A stretch of DNA of 64,000 nt from Planctomycetaceae bacterium (GTDB taxonomy: Bacteria; Planctomycetota; Planctomycetia; Planctomycetales; Planctomycetaceae), in contig JACKHO010000010.1 in the NCBI GenBank assembly GCA_020638955.1, forward strand, positions 1-64,000, in the 5' to 3' direction. Shown piece by piece: positions 27,142 to 37,535 of this stretch (its first letter is position 1; each line of letters starts with the position of its first letter). A model generated the notes under the pieces. It did not search any database. It saw only the letters and a program-made list of their open reading frames with translations, and was not told where the DNA came from. Position numbers and translations under genes: made by a program.

Positions 27142-28113
27142 ATGCGAACATTGTTAGTTTTCGTGCTGACCGTGAGCGGCTTGGTTGGCACATTCGTTGA
27201 TGCGGCGCGAGCCGACGAAGAAGTCGGCATGAGAGATCAAATTCCCGAGGAATTGGTCACCAAGATTCGCGACGTCATCGCTCCAACCTCCCCTAATGAG
27301 ATCAGTGTTACTGAACGGCCCAGTTCCGTCCAGTTGCAATACCACTGCCGTGAATACGTTGTGTATGGCGTCTATCGGCCTGTGGCTGTTAGCCCATACC
27401 CGCAAGTCAGATCCGGGCCAATGCACGATGGCATCGATGTCCAACTCACGTGGAAGGATTCGGGCGCGGAGTATTTGGCCAGGGGCGGAATGGACGGTGG
27501 TGCGCACTTTGGGCAAGTGAGAGCAACATGCTATTGGCGTGAATACGTGAATTTGTGGAGGCTGCCGAATGAGGGTGGCGTCGTGGAACTCAAGTGTCAG
27601 TTCGGGGAAAAGGTTGACATGGAGGTCCTGTCAACGCTCCGGAAGGAACTCAGCCAGATGGGAGAGGAAGTTTTCGAGGCGCGACCGAACTGGTGGACAG
27701 AGAATTATGACGAATTGCGGAAGAAAGTTGGCAGTGTGATCAAGGAGAAGCAGCCGTTGGCAGTTTCAGCGGAGGGAAAATCGGCGTTGAATTGGGAGTA
27801 TGACACGAGAGAGTATCGGGTTCATTCCGTGGACGGGGAGGGCACTTTCGCTGAGAACGCACATGCCGAAATTGGGCCAGGGCCACGCGGTTTTATTATT
27901 CGAATTACACCTCACAACACTGAATTGTTCGCAGGTAACCGGCCGCTCACGGGACTGAGCGCGGGGCCTTTTTACCGGCACTATTTCCAGATTGGAGGTG
28001 TTGGCGGCGAGTACAAACTGGACGTTTACTACGGCCTACTAGCGGACAAGGAACTGTTGAAATCGGTTGTTGATGCCGTCAACGAGTTTGCGACACCAGC
28101 GTCGAGGTTTTAG
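27142..28113 (+). CDS. Exported protein of unknown function with internal duplication
   Basis: A 323-aa protein from ATG 27142, where the signal peptide MRTLLVFVLTVSGLVGTFVDA begins. The two halves look related: LQYHCREYVVYGV with GPMHDGIDVQLTW in the first and WEYDTREYRVHSV with GPGPRGFIIRIT in the second, so the protein may be a tandem duplication of one beta-rich unit. A Glu/Lys-rich helix with NWWTENYDELRKK separates the halves. No catalytic motif is seen and I do not recognise the family. Confidence 0.7.
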   Translation: MRTLLVFVLTVSGLVGTFVDAARADEEVGMRDQIPEELVTKIRDVIAPTSPNEISVTERPSSVQLQYHCREYVVYGVYRPVAVSPYPQVRSGPMHDGIDVQLTWKDSGAEYLARGGMDGGAHFGQVRATCYWREYVNLWRLPNEGGVVELKCQFGEKVDMEVLSTLRKELSQMGEEVFEARPNWWTENYDELRKKVGSVIKEKQPLAVSAEGKSALNWEYDTREYRVHSVDGEGTFAENAHAEIGPGPRGFIIRITPHNTELFAGNRPLTGLSAGPFYRHYFQIGGVGGEYKLDVYYGLLADKELLKSVVDAVNEFATPASRF

Positions 28114-28174
28114 TGTCGGACGCATTGCCGCGTTTGGCCAAAATCGTCCGGTATCACTGGACTTGGTGTGATCA

Positions 28175-28858
28175 TCACGACTTCAAATCCGCCTTTTCCT
28201 CGGCCGCACTCCGCCTGATGTAATGCGGCTCAATCGTCCAAGTGTCAGCGACGCTGCCGGCCTGGGCCTGCTGTTCTCCCAGTAACGCAATGGCAGACGC
28301 CTGGGGATTGTGAAATTCTTCGGGGGCAAGTGGGCAGTGCGTGGAAATTTCATCGCCGTGTTGCGTAAGGCCGGGGCCGGTGGCGGTGAGGGATTTTCCT
28401 GTTGTCGTTGCCAGCCAGGCTTCGAGAGGAACGAGTCCCGGTCGGGCGGTTTCGTTCCAACCGGAGTTCGTTCGTTCATATTCTGCGACGTAAACGTCGC
28501 CACGGAGGGCGTCGAATATCACAGCGGCTCTGTTGATGTCTGCGGGAAGTGCGAAGGCGATGGCATCACACGTGTCGATGGCAACAATTGGTTTGTTGAG
28601 GGCGTAAGCCAGAGTTTTGGCGCAGACGACGCCCACCCGCAATCCGGTGAAACTGCCGGGCCCAATGCTGACGGCAATGATGTCGAGGTCGCTCGGATTG
28701 AGGCCGTTGTCTTCGAGCAGTGTTTTCAGTTCGGGAACCAGTGTGCGGGCGTGGCGTCGACCGGTCGCAGAGAGTTCCCTTTCGGCGATGACGTTTCCAT
28801 CACGCACTACGGCGAGAGACCCCTGTCGGCCCGATGTTTCAATTCCCAGCACAATCAC
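28175..28858 (-). CDS. tsaB: tRNA t6A biosynthesis protein TsaB
   Basis: A 227-aa ASKHA-fold protein. The N-terminus VLGIETSGRQGSLAVVRDG and the block ISVSIGPGSFTGLRVG-like (IIAVSIGPGSFTGLRVGV) are diagnostic for TsaB, which partners TsaD and TsaE to make threonylcarbamoyl-adenosine at position 37 of ANN-decoding tRNAs. Start: GTG at 28858 or 28852. The open frame back to 28966 starts with MVAQTFLSVFRKH, which comes from a mobile palindrome, and is rejected. No tsaD or tsaE lies nearby. Confidence 0.9.
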   Translation of the reverse strand: MIVLGIETSGRQGSLAVVRDGNVIAERELSATGRRHARTLVPELKTLLEDNGLNPSDLDIIAVSIGPGSFTGLRVGVVCAKTLAYALNKPIVAIDTCDAIAFALPADINRAAVIFDALRGDVYVAEYERTNSGWNETARPGLVPLEAWLATTTGKSLTATGPGLTQHGDEISTHCPLAPEEFHNPQASAIALLGEQQAQAGSVADTWTIEPHYIRRSAAEEKADLKS

Positions 28859-28937
28859 GAGTCGCGTCCGTTGAAATCCATTGTGGCGAAGTAAATGGGC
28901 CCGAGGCCTTACGGCCAGCGGCTCACAGTGCTTTCGG

Positions 28938-28964
28938 AACACAGACAGGAATGTCTGTGCCACC
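28938..28964 (-). repeat. Palindromic intergenic repeat (TDIPVC/AQTFLSV type)
   Basis: On the minus strand it reads GGTGGCACAGACATTCC then TGTCTGTGTT: perfect arms ACAGACA/TGTCTGT with loop TTCC. It lies about 80 bp before the tsaB start and produces an artificial in-frame extension reading VAQTFLSVF. Confidence 0.85.
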
Positions 28965-29036
28965 ATGACTCAATCTCGGAAGGATAAACGGTTCGCACCA
29001 AAAGAAAACAGGCAGCAGTGTCAGGAACACTGCTGC

Positions 29037-30489
29037 GGGTGCATCCGATAAATGGTGGCGGATTGTGATTTGGGGGTGTAGAGTGGTGTTGTTAAACAGT
29101 TTTTGTTGAGTCAGGACGTCTCGGAGCCTCAAGGAGGGTGTGATGGACGTTCGGATTGTGGTGGAAGTCGACGGGAAAAAAGTCTCCGAAATCATCGAGT
29201 CGGTGGAAACGCTCGATGCGATGGCCCTCGAACTCCGGGTCGAGGAATTGAAAAAACGGGCCGGGCGGGCAGTGTTGGATTCGGGGTTCACGCAACTGGG
29301 GGAGTCCTTGGGCCGGCCGCACTGTTGCGGTCGGCCGATGCGAAACCGGGGGCGTCGCGTACGAACGGTGATGAGTCACTCGGGTGAAGTGACCTATGAA
29401 CGGACGCGGTATCGCTGCCGGGAATGTCAGTGCTGGCAAACGCCAGCAGATGCCGTGGTCTGTTGTGGATCACATCGCATGACGCGATTGCTCGGACGCA
29501 ACGCCAGTCAACTGGCGAGCATCGAACCCTTCGCCCAACTCGAACAACTCATGGCCGATCAACATGGAGTGTACCTTGGCCATGACACGTTGTGGCACCT
29601 GGCCGTCGACGTGGGCGGAGCGTTGGAGAAGCTGCGGCTGGCGGAAGTCGAGCTGCGTCAACTGCATCCCTGGACGGCGGAAAATGCGCCGCGACCGCCG
29701 GTAAGTCCACAACGAATTTACATTAGCTGCGATGGCATTCTCTACGGCACAAATGAGACGGAATCCAATGCGCAGCAACCAGAAGTCAACCAGCAAAAAT
29801 GGCGGCAAATGCGTGTGGGCTGCGTCTTCTGGCAAGATGAACACGAGCACTGGCACAAACAAATGACTTGGGGCCAGGAGGACGATTATCTTTCGTTCGG
29901 GATGTCGCTGTACGCCCTCGCTTGTCGCTGCGGATACCATCAGGCACAGGAGAAGATTTTCCTCAGTGATGGAGCCGACTGGTGCTGGTCAATTCAGCAG
30001 GAACACTTCTGCGAAGCCTCCGGCGTGCTCGACTGGTATCACGCCAGCCAGCATGTATGGGAATGTGCTAAGGCTCTGTTTGGTGATGATTCGACAGCAG
30101 TTCAGGAGTGGGCTCAACAGCATCTCAGCGCGTTGTACGATGCAGGCGGTAGCGGTCTGCTGCAACTGCTGGACCAACTTCGAACCAGCCCTGAAACATC
30201 ACTCCCCGCTGCCGCCCAGAAGCTGAGTAATTACATCCGCAGCCGCTTGGCGGAAACAGATTACCCGCGTTACCGCTCTCGCGGTTGGACCATTGGGAGC
30301 GGCATGGTGGAGTCCTCGGCGAAACAACTCGTCGGTCTGCGACTCAAAGGCCCCGGCATGCACTGGAGCCGCGCCGGCGCCACCGCGTTGACCGCCCTCC
30401 GCTGCGCCCACCTCAACGGCCACTGGCACCAAACCTGGCAAAACCTCACCCTCACCGGATAAAACCGCCACCATCCATCGGACGCACCC
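29037..30489 (+). mobile_element. ISKra4-family insertion sequence
   Basis: The element is 1453 bp. The ends are imperfect inverted repeats of about 29 bp: the left begins GGGTGCATCCGAT and the right, read inward, GGGTGCGTCCGAT, both continuing to ATGGTGGCGG. An exact 9-bp target duplication CACTGCTGC flanks it (29028-29036 and 30490-30498). The target is the stem of a terminator. The transposase is uninterrupted, so the element may be active or recently inserted. Confidence 0.92.
29143..30462 (+). CDS. ISKra4-family transposase
   Basis: A 439-aa transposase starting at ATG 29143, five bases after AAGGAGG (29131-29137). Early Cys pairs (HCCGRPM, YRCRECQCWQTPAD) form a zinc-binding region. 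The catalytic Asp residues are in YISCDGILYG and FLSDGADWCW, and the acidic partner lies in GSGMVESSAKQLVGLRLK, all usual in ISKra4/UPF0236-like transposases. It ends close to the right inverted repeat and has no internal stop. Confidence 0.93.
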   Translation: MDVRIVVEVDGKKVSEIIESVETLDAMALELRVEELKKRAGRAVLDSGFTQLGESLGRPHCCGRPMRNRGRRVRTVMSHSGEVTYERTRYRCRECQCWQTPADAVVCCGSHRMTRLLGRNASQLASIEPFAQLEQLMADQHGVYLGHDTLWHLAVDVGGALEKLRLAEVELRQLHPWTAENAPRPPVSPQRIYISCDGILYGTNETESNAQQPEVNQQKWRQMRVGCVFWQDEHEHWHKQMTWGQEDDYLSFGMSLYALACRCGYHQAQEKIFLSDGADWCWSIQQEHFCEASGVLDWYHASQHVWECAKALFGDDSTAVQEWAQQHLSALYDAGGSGLLQLLDQLRTSPETSLPAAAQKLSNYIRSRLAETDYPRYRSRGWTIGSGMVESSAKQLVGLRLKGPGMHWSRAGATALTALRCAHLNGHWHQTWQNLTLTG

Positions 30490-30524
30490 CACTGCTGCCT
30501 GTTCGATCGGGAAAATGTCGTGTA

Positions 30525-32039
<1,515 letters not shown>

Positions 32040-32413
32040 GGTGAAACCTCCCCTGTTTGGACTTGAGCGAAAAACAGTTTCTTCCGCCGATTTGGCGAAA
32101 TTCGGCCCATAAACAGAGTTGCCGAGCAAGCGTCATGCCGGACGAAAAAATCCTGGCAGGGCGACAATTCAAATCGGGTTGATTTGAGACTGAGTCGCAA
32201 TTGCGCACTTTCGGCGAAGGGAGACTGTGATCATCTTGACACCTTCTTTTTTGCGATCTAAAAACAGGGAGAATTGAGTGAGGCTGTGTGCCTCAAATCC
32301 TTGTCCCTTGTGCCATTTCGTCGAATCGAAGCGGAGAAACTCAGTTCGATCGGTCGATTCGAAAGTGGAGCGGACTTACCTGCTCGCTGTCTGAGATTTA
32401 AAGGATCGTCAAG
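32040..32413. other. Divergent intergenic region, 374 bp
   Basis: It separates the htrA-like gene (minus) from the ferredoxin gene (plus) and should hold promoters of both. No gene is convincing; an 87-aa minus-strand frame (32258-32521) overlaps the ferredoxin start and lacks features. Confidence 0.5.
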
Positions 32414-32695
32414 ATGACACATGTTGTTGCCGAACCGTGTTTCAACTGTAAGTACACTGACTGCGTAGTAGTGTGCCCGGTCGAATGTTTCTACGAAGCC
32501 GAATCGATGCTCTACATTCATCCCGATGAATGCATCGATTGCGAAGCCTGCGTTCCAGAATGTCCAGTCGCTGCCATTTTCAGCGAAGACAACCTCCCGG
32601 AAGAATGGGCTGGCTACAAAGAACTGAATGCCGAGCTGGCACCAAACTGCCCATCGATTACCGAGCGCAAAGACCCCATGGGTCCTCCCGTTTAA
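32414..32695 (+). CDS. fdxA: 7Fe-8S-type ferredoxin (FdxA-like)
   Basis: A 93-aa small acidic ferredoxin. The cysteine order CxxCxxxxCxxxCP (CFNCKYTDCVVVCP) and CxxCxxCxxxCP (CIDCEACVPECP) is that of Azotobacter-type ferredoxin I with one 3Fe-4S and one 4Fe-4S cluster. The C-terminal extension (EEWAGYKELNAELAPNCPSI) is also typical of this group. The start ATG is six bases after an AGG-like stretch. It probably serves as a low-potential electron carrier; the partner is not in the window. Confidence 0.93.
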   Translation: MTHVVAEPCFNCKYTDCVVVCPVECFYEAESMLYIHPDECIDCEACVPECPVAAIFSEDNLPEEWAGYKELNAELAPNCPSITERKDPMGPPV

Positions 32696-32731
32696 TTTCG
32701 GGACGGTCGGTAATTTGAAATGAAGAAGTCG

Positions 32732-32764
32732 AGGAGCGGTTGAGTCATTCGCCGCTCCTTATTC
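32732..32764 (+). terminator. Possible terminator after fdxA
   Basis: A stem of arms AGGAGCGG (32732-32739) and CCGCTCCT (32752-32759) with a 12-base loop and TTATTC after it. The T-run is short, so it is only a probable terminator. It lies 37 bp after the ferredoxin stop and ahead of glnD. Confidence 0.5.
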
Positions 32765-32826
32765 ATGCGCCGACGGGAACGCTCTTGCGTTCTCATCCCA
32801 TCTTCAACCTATGGAATCCTCCGCCG

Positions 32827-35511
32827 ATGCCAAGCCCATTTGAGGCACGTCGGGCACGTGTCCAGGCACTTCGCGATCAATGCCGAACGTCGCTGCAAGC
32901 CGGAATTCCCGGATGCACTATTGCGGCAAACTACTGTGCTCAGGTTGAAGATTTGCTGAAGGATTTCATTATCGAGTCAGCAAAGACCTGGAAGGGCACC
33001 GATGTCGACACCCTCAAAAAGGAAGGGGCGATTATTGCGGTCGGCGGGACGGGGCGCGGGGAACTGGCTCCCTATTCCGACATCGACTTGCTCATTGTGC
33101 CTCGAGTTTCAGGCAACGAGTTTGAAGAATTTGCAGCACATTTTGTGCTTTATGCATCGGACGCAGGACTGAAGTTTGGTGCGTCTACGCGCGATCCTGC
33201 CGAAGCCATGCAGTTCGCATTGCAGGATCCCCAAGGCGCTACAGCGCTCGTCGAGGCCAGGCCATTCTGGGGCGTTCCCAAGATTACCGAATCAATTATC
33301 AAGAACTTCAAGGCAACCGTCGTCGAGGCACGGCGTCGACAGTTCATTGAAGACTGTCTCTCAGCACGGCAAATTACGGACGACAATACGGTTCCCATGG
33401 CGCAGGAACTGCAACCCGATGTGAAGTCGTCCGTTGGCTGTCTGCGAGACTTGCACCTCATTCGCTGGATTGGCTTCGCACGTTATGGTGTGCCGGACAT
33501 TGAGTCTCTCCGTTTGCGTGGCGCCCTCACCAAGGAAGACGCGAGAAAAATCAACGACACATGGGAGTTCCTGACGCGCGTTCGCATCGATTTGCATTTG
33601 GCGGCCAGCAAACCGCAAGACCGACTCACCCGCGACGAACAGCAGCGCATTGCGACCGAGCGCGGCATTGAAGGGACGGAAACGCAGCTGCCGGTTGAGC
33701 GGTTCATGCAGCAGTTCTTTCATCGCAGCATGGAGTTGGCGGAAATTACTCGGCGGTTCGCGGCGGTGCAGCGCCCGGTGACGTTCCTCGAATACACGCG
33801 GAACCTGTTAGTCGGACACAGTACCGAGGGGTTGTTTCACGTCGGTCCCGATCGTGTCAGTATTGCGCGAGGAAAGCAGACGTTTGTGACGTCCAGTCTC
33901 GAAAACGTCTTGAAGTTATTCCGGACTTCTGCGTTCTATGGCGTTCCTCCTGAGGCGAAAGTGCTGGAGGCTGTTAAGCAGTCAGTCCCCGAGATGGACC
34001 AGACGCTCACTCCATCGGCCTGTCGCAGTTTTCTCGACATTATGCGGAGTACCAAGCCGCTCAGTATGGTGTTGCGGACCATGGCGATTACGGGCGTGCT
34101 CGACCTCATCATCCCTGACTATACGCATATCAGAAACCTGCTGCAGTATAACCAGTACCATCACTTTACGGTCGATGAACACACGCTGCGGGCCATCGAA
34201 ACCGTGACATCATTCGAAGATGATGACGGTCCCCTCGGAGCCGCCTACACGGCAGTCCAATCCAAAGAGGTGCTGCATTTGGCCGTGCTCTTGCACGACA
34301 TTGGCAAAGGATTCGAGCAGGACCACAGCGTGCTCGGGGCAGAAATTGGTTGTCGTATTGCTGAACGGCTTGGAATGCCGCGGCATCAGAGGGAACAAAT
34401 CGAACTATTGGTGCTCAAACATCTCGTCATGGCCGACGTTGCCTGGCGACGCGACTTCACAGATGAAAAAGAACTCGTCGAATTCAGCCGCGACTGTGGT
34501 TCTCCAGACACACTGCGCATGTTGTACGTGTTGACCGCCGCCGATGTGACGGCGGTAGGTCCGGGAACCTGGACTGGCTGGAAAGGGAACTTGCTCGCGG
34601 AACTGTGCGACCGTTCGATGATCATTCTCAGTGGTAAGCGGTATTCGTACGCCGAAGCTGAACGGATGAAAGAGGCGAAACAACGCGTGTCCGAAGATTT
34701 GCGGCGTCAGCCGAAGGTTATTGGCTCCGACTCGCAGGAGTTCGACATCCCGCTCGATCCCGCCTGGATCGACCTTCAACTCGAAGGCTGCAGTGCCTAC
34801 TACCTCACCTGTACACCGCCGAAACAAATCGCTGCGGACCTGCGGACCATTGCCGGACTCGACGAGAAAACCGTAGCCGTTCTCGCCGACTGGGATGAGG
34901 CAACGTCGACCATGGAATACCGCGTGATTACGCGAAATCCCGAAGCGTCGGATGGAAGTTTTCATCGTATGGCCGGGGTGCTGACGGCGAAGCGGCACGG
35001 CATTCTCTCTGCTGACATTAACACCACGCGCGGCGGGGTTGTTATTGACAGTTACCGTGTACGCGATGACGACTACACCGGTGAACCACCCGAAGAGCGC
35101 GTCGAAGATGTCGCCAAAGCACTTCGATCTATTCTGAGCGGCTCAGAGACCATTCGCGAGCTGTTCCGCCGTGGTCGACGGTTTGGTTCCGTTTGTAAAC
35201 TCGATTGGTCCGAGCTGAAAACGCGCGTGCGTGTGGACAATGAATCGTCGGATAGTCGGACTGTCGTGGACGTCTTCTCCGCCGACCGTCCCGGCTTGTT
35301 GTACGTCATCGCCCGGACGCTTTACCAACTCGGCTTGTCCGTTGACCTGGCGAAGATTTCCACACACTTTGACCAGGTCATCGACGTCTTTTACGTGCAG
35401 GAACGCGCGACTGGTGAAAAAGTCGAGGGCGAGGGCCGACTCACCGAAATTCGCGAGCGACTGCAAGACGTGCTGACAGAATTCGAACAAGATCCGAACT
35501 TTGAGCTCTGA
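32827..35511 (+). CDS. glnD: [Protein-PII] uridylyltransferase/uridylyl-removing enzyme GlnD
   Basis: An 894-aa protein from ATG 32827 (MPSPFEARRARVQ); the longer frame from 32740 is the fdxA terminator read as protein and is rejected. Nucleotidyltransferase motif GGTGRGELAPYSDIDLLIV at about 73-91 with Asp85/Asp87; HD domain LLHDIGKG at about 488-495; two ACT domains at about 690-770 and 810-885. GlnD senses glutamine and modifies PII to control nitrogen assimilation. The domain order is complete. No glnB or glnA is next to it, so the regulatory targets are elsewhere. Confidence 0.95.
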   Translation: MPSPFEARRARVQALRDQCRTSLQAGIPGCTIAANYCAQVEDLLKDFIIESAKTWKGTDVDTLKKEGAIIAVGGTGRGELAPYSDIDLLIVPRVSGNEFEEFAAHFVLYASDAGLKFGASTRDPAEAMQFALQDPQGATALVEARPFWGVPKITESIIKNFKATVVEARRRQFIEDCLSARQITDDNTVPMAQELQPDVKSSVGCLRDLHLIRWIGFARYGVPDIESLRLRGALTKEDARKINDTWEFLTRVRIDLHLAASKPQDRLTRDEQQRIATERGIEGTETQLPVERFMQQFFHRSMELAEITRRFAAVQRPVTFLEYTRNLLVGHSTEGLFHVGPDRVSIARGKQTFVTSSLENVLKLFRTSAFYGVPPEAKVLEAVKQSVPEMDQTLTPSACRSFLDIMRSTKPLSMVLRTMAITGVLDLIIPDYTHIRNLLQYNQYHHFTVDEHTLRAIETVTSFEDDDGPLGAAYTAVQSKEVLHLAVLLHDIGKGFEQDHSVLGAEIGCRIAERLGMPRHQREQIELLVLKHLVMADVAWRRDFTDEKELVEFSRDCGSPDTLRMLYVLTAADVTAVGPGTWTGWKGNLLAELCDRSMIILSGKRYSYAEAERMKEAKQRVSEDLRRQPKVIGSDSQEFDIPLDPAWIDLQLEGCSAYYLTCTPPKQIAADLRTIAGLDEKTVAVLADWDEATSTMEYRVITRNPEASDGSFHRMAGVLTAKRHGILSADINTTRGGVVIDSYRVRDDDYTGEPPEERVEDVAKALRSILSGSETIRELFRRGRRFGSVCKLDWSELKTRVRVDNESSDSRTVVDVFSADRPGLLYVIARTLYQLGLSVDLAKISTHFDQVIDVFYVQERATGEKVEGEGRLTEIRERLQDVLTEFEQDPNFEL

Positions 35512-35610
35512 TCAAAACTTCGCGCTGCTGCGACGTGCCAATTCGCCCGATTTCATTGAACTCGCAGCGATGCTCCACATACAGTGCACTCCTCCCGATA
35601 TTGAGGTTTA

Positions 35611-36726
35611 ATGCGGAGACACGTTGTGAAATCAATTACTCGGATGCACTTCCTGCTACCGTGTCTGGTGACGTTGTTTGTCTGTGGCTTTATGCGGCTG
35701 TCGACTGGTGCCGAGGAACTCCCCGATCCTGACGGCAAACCGGCCGATATGACGAAGCCGGTGAAGGTATTCATTCTACTCGGGCAATCAAACATGCTGG
35801 GATTCGGCAGGATTGATCCTGTCGAACAGCAGGGGACGCTTTCGCATTTGGTGAAGGAAGAGGGACGATACCCTTATCTCATCGACGACGCGGGAAACTG
35901 GACGGAGCGTCAGGACGTGCGGAATGTGCATGTCATGGACAAACGGGGCGCGGGGCTGACTGAATTCGAGACGTTCTCCGACATGAAGAACGAATGGCTC
36001 ACGGTGAAGAAGGGACACATTGGACCAGAGCTGGCGTTTGGTCACATCATGGGACACGAGTTGGATGAGCCAGTGCTGGTGCTCAAGGCGTGCATTGGCA
36101 ACCGCAGCCTCGGCTGGGATTTGCTGCCACCGGGAAGCGAGCGATTCGAGTTTGATGGCAAGGTCTATGCAGGCTCCGGCGACAAGGCTCCGTCATGGGT
36201 GGAAGGCGAAGAAAAGAAGGAAGTGAACTGGTACGCCGGGCGTCAGTACGATGCCGACACGGCCCACGCGAAAGTCGTGCTGGCGAATCTCGAAAAGTAT
36301 TACCCCGGCTACGCAGGGCAGGGGTATGAAGTCGCCGGATTCGTCTTCTGGCAGGGACACAAAGACCAGAATCCCGCCCACGCCAGTCGCTACGAGCAGA
36401 ACCTCGTCCACTTCATCAAGTCACTGCGGAAGGACTTCAATGCTCCCAACGCCAAATTCGCTTTAGCGACCATTGGCTTCGAAGGTGACAAACTCTCGGG
36501 CCCCGGACTCACCATCGCCGAAGCCCAGTTGGCTGTGAGCGGTGAAGCAGGGAAATACCCGGAGTTCAAAGGGAACGTCAAAGCAATCGACGCTCGCCCG
36601 TTCTGGCGCGACAAATCGGTCTCACCGAGCGGCGCCGGATATCACTACAACCACAATGCCGAAACCTACATGGAAGTCGGCACCCGCCTCGGCTGGGCGA
36701 TGGTGGATTTGCTGAAGGGTGAGTAA
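35611..36726 (+). CDS. Sialate O-acetylesterase-like (SASA/DUF303) exported protein
   Basis: A 371-aa protein. A signal peptide is evident (MHFLLPCLVTLFVCGF, cleavage near STGAEE), reachable from ATG 35611 or 35644; the former follows a GAGG. The SGNH-esterase block FILLGQSNMLGFG carries the catalytic Ser, and FVFWQGHKDQNPAHASRYEQNLVHFI a later conserved block. This family removes acetyl groups from sialic acids or plant polysaccharides. With the DUF1080 and BNR sialidase-like genes next to it, a role in carbohydrate breakdown is likely, though not strictly shown. Confidence 0.85.
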   Translation: MRRHVVKSITRMHFLLPCLVTLFVCGFMRLSTGAEELPDPDGKPADMTKPVKVFILLGQSNMLGFGRIDPVEQQGTLSHLVKEEGRYPYLIDDAGNWTERQDVRNVHVMDKRGAGLTEFETFSDMKNEWLTVKKGHIGPELAFGHIMGHELDEPVLVLKACIGNRSLGWDLLPPGSERFEFDGKVYAGSGDKAPSWVEGEEKKEVNWYAGRQYDADTAHAKVVLANLEKYYPGYAGQGYEVAGFVFWQGHKDQNPAHASRYEQNLVHFIKSLRKDFNAPNAKFALATIGFEGDKLSGPGLTIAEAQLAVSGEAGKYPEFKGNVKAIDARPFWRDKSVSPSGAGYHYNHNAETYMEVGTRLGWAMVDLLKGE

Positions 36727-36803
36727 TGTCTGATCGCAGCTGAATCGTAACGACCATGGGGTGCGGTGTACTGGAGGCACTTCGTCTGCGAAGAGAGGCC
36801 AGC

Positions 36804-37421
36804 TCACAACTCTTTGATCATGATGTTTCTGAATCTCGCGCCGCGCAATGACTGCAACAGAATAGGGCCGGGCCCTGATTCATTTTGATCGATCGCACCA
36901 CGGGTCGGTCCTTTCAATTCCTGCGACCGGATGACCGGCTTTCGATTGATCAATACCGTCACCTTGTTTCCCTGCATGCGGACCTGCAGTTCGTTCCACG
37001 CACCGTTCCCTTTGTACATTTGCGACTCGACCGCAATTTGTCCCCAAATCGAGCCCGTGCACTTGTTGGGGGGCACGTCCGTGCCGTCATACAACTGCAC
37101 TTCGTAACGTCCCCGCAAATACACGCCCGAATTTCCGCCGCGCGGCAGACTGAACTGCAAACTTAAATCGAAGTCTCGATACTTCTCCTGCGTGACCAAA
37201 TGCGATCCCGCCTTCCAGTTGGTCAGCACGCCATTACTCACGCGCCAGTTGTCGATGGGCCGACCGTCTTCTGCTTTCCAGTCATCGAGCCGGTTTTTGA
37301 GCAAATCGACAACGCCGTCCCCCTGCGGGTCGATGCTGGGGAGGCCAATATCCTGTGCGTGACATTCGACGAAGAGTCCACTGGAAACGAACAGCAACGC
37401 GACGAACTGAGTAAGACGCAT
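36804..37421 (-). CDS. DUF1080 (3-keto-disaccharide hydrolase-like) lipid/secreted protein
   Basis: A 205-aa protein with a signal peptide (MRLTQFVALLFVSSGLFVECHAQ) that may be cut before or after Cys20. The concanavalin-like DUF1080 fold is shown by WRVSNGVLTNWKAGSHLVTQEKYRDFDLSLQF-type order, the block GGNSGVYLRGRYEVQL and WNELQVRMQGNKVTVLINRKPV. Members act on 3-keto-glycosides or simply bind carbohydrate. It sits between SASA and sialidase-like genes on the opposite strand. Confidence 0.88.
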   Translation of the reverse strand: MRLTQFVALLFVSSGLFVECHAQDIGLPSIDPQGDGVVDLLKNRLDDWKAEDGRPIDNWRVSNGVLTNWKAGSHLVTQEKYRDFDLSLQFSLPRGGNSGVYLRGRYEVQLYDGTDVPPNKCTGSIWGQIAVESQMYKGNGAWNELQVRMQGNKVTVLINRKPVIRSQELKGPTRGAIDQNESGPGPILLQSLRGARFRNIMIKEL

Positions 37422-37535
37422 GGAATACCGACCTCATATGACTTCGAAGAACCTCACCGGCTTGCAGCCTGCAAGGCAGTATAACAGACTGGAGGCACCG
37501 ACGAGGAAATTCCCACTTGGAGAAAGTCACCCAAA

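Larger units (their letters stand above)
29001..30503 (-). terminator. Rho-independent terminator of htrA, split by an ISKra4 element
   Basis: Removing the insertion and one target copy restores a perfect inverted repeat: arms AACAGGCAGCAGTGT and ACACTGCTGCCTGTT with loop CAGGA, followed on the minus strand by TTTTCTTTT. It lies just beyond the stop of the htrA-like gene at 30525 and so fits its terminator. The element splits the hairpin: the right arm now sits at 30490-30503 and the left part at 29007-29036. Confidence 0.75.

Noticed and set aside
28175..28966. Longer tsaB start with MVAQTFLSVFRKH
   Set aside because: The extension comes from the palindrome at 28938-28964; TsaB homologues begin near VLGIETS.
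32740..35511. Longer glnD start at 32740
   Set aside because: The added residues are read from the terminator-like hairpin after fdxA.
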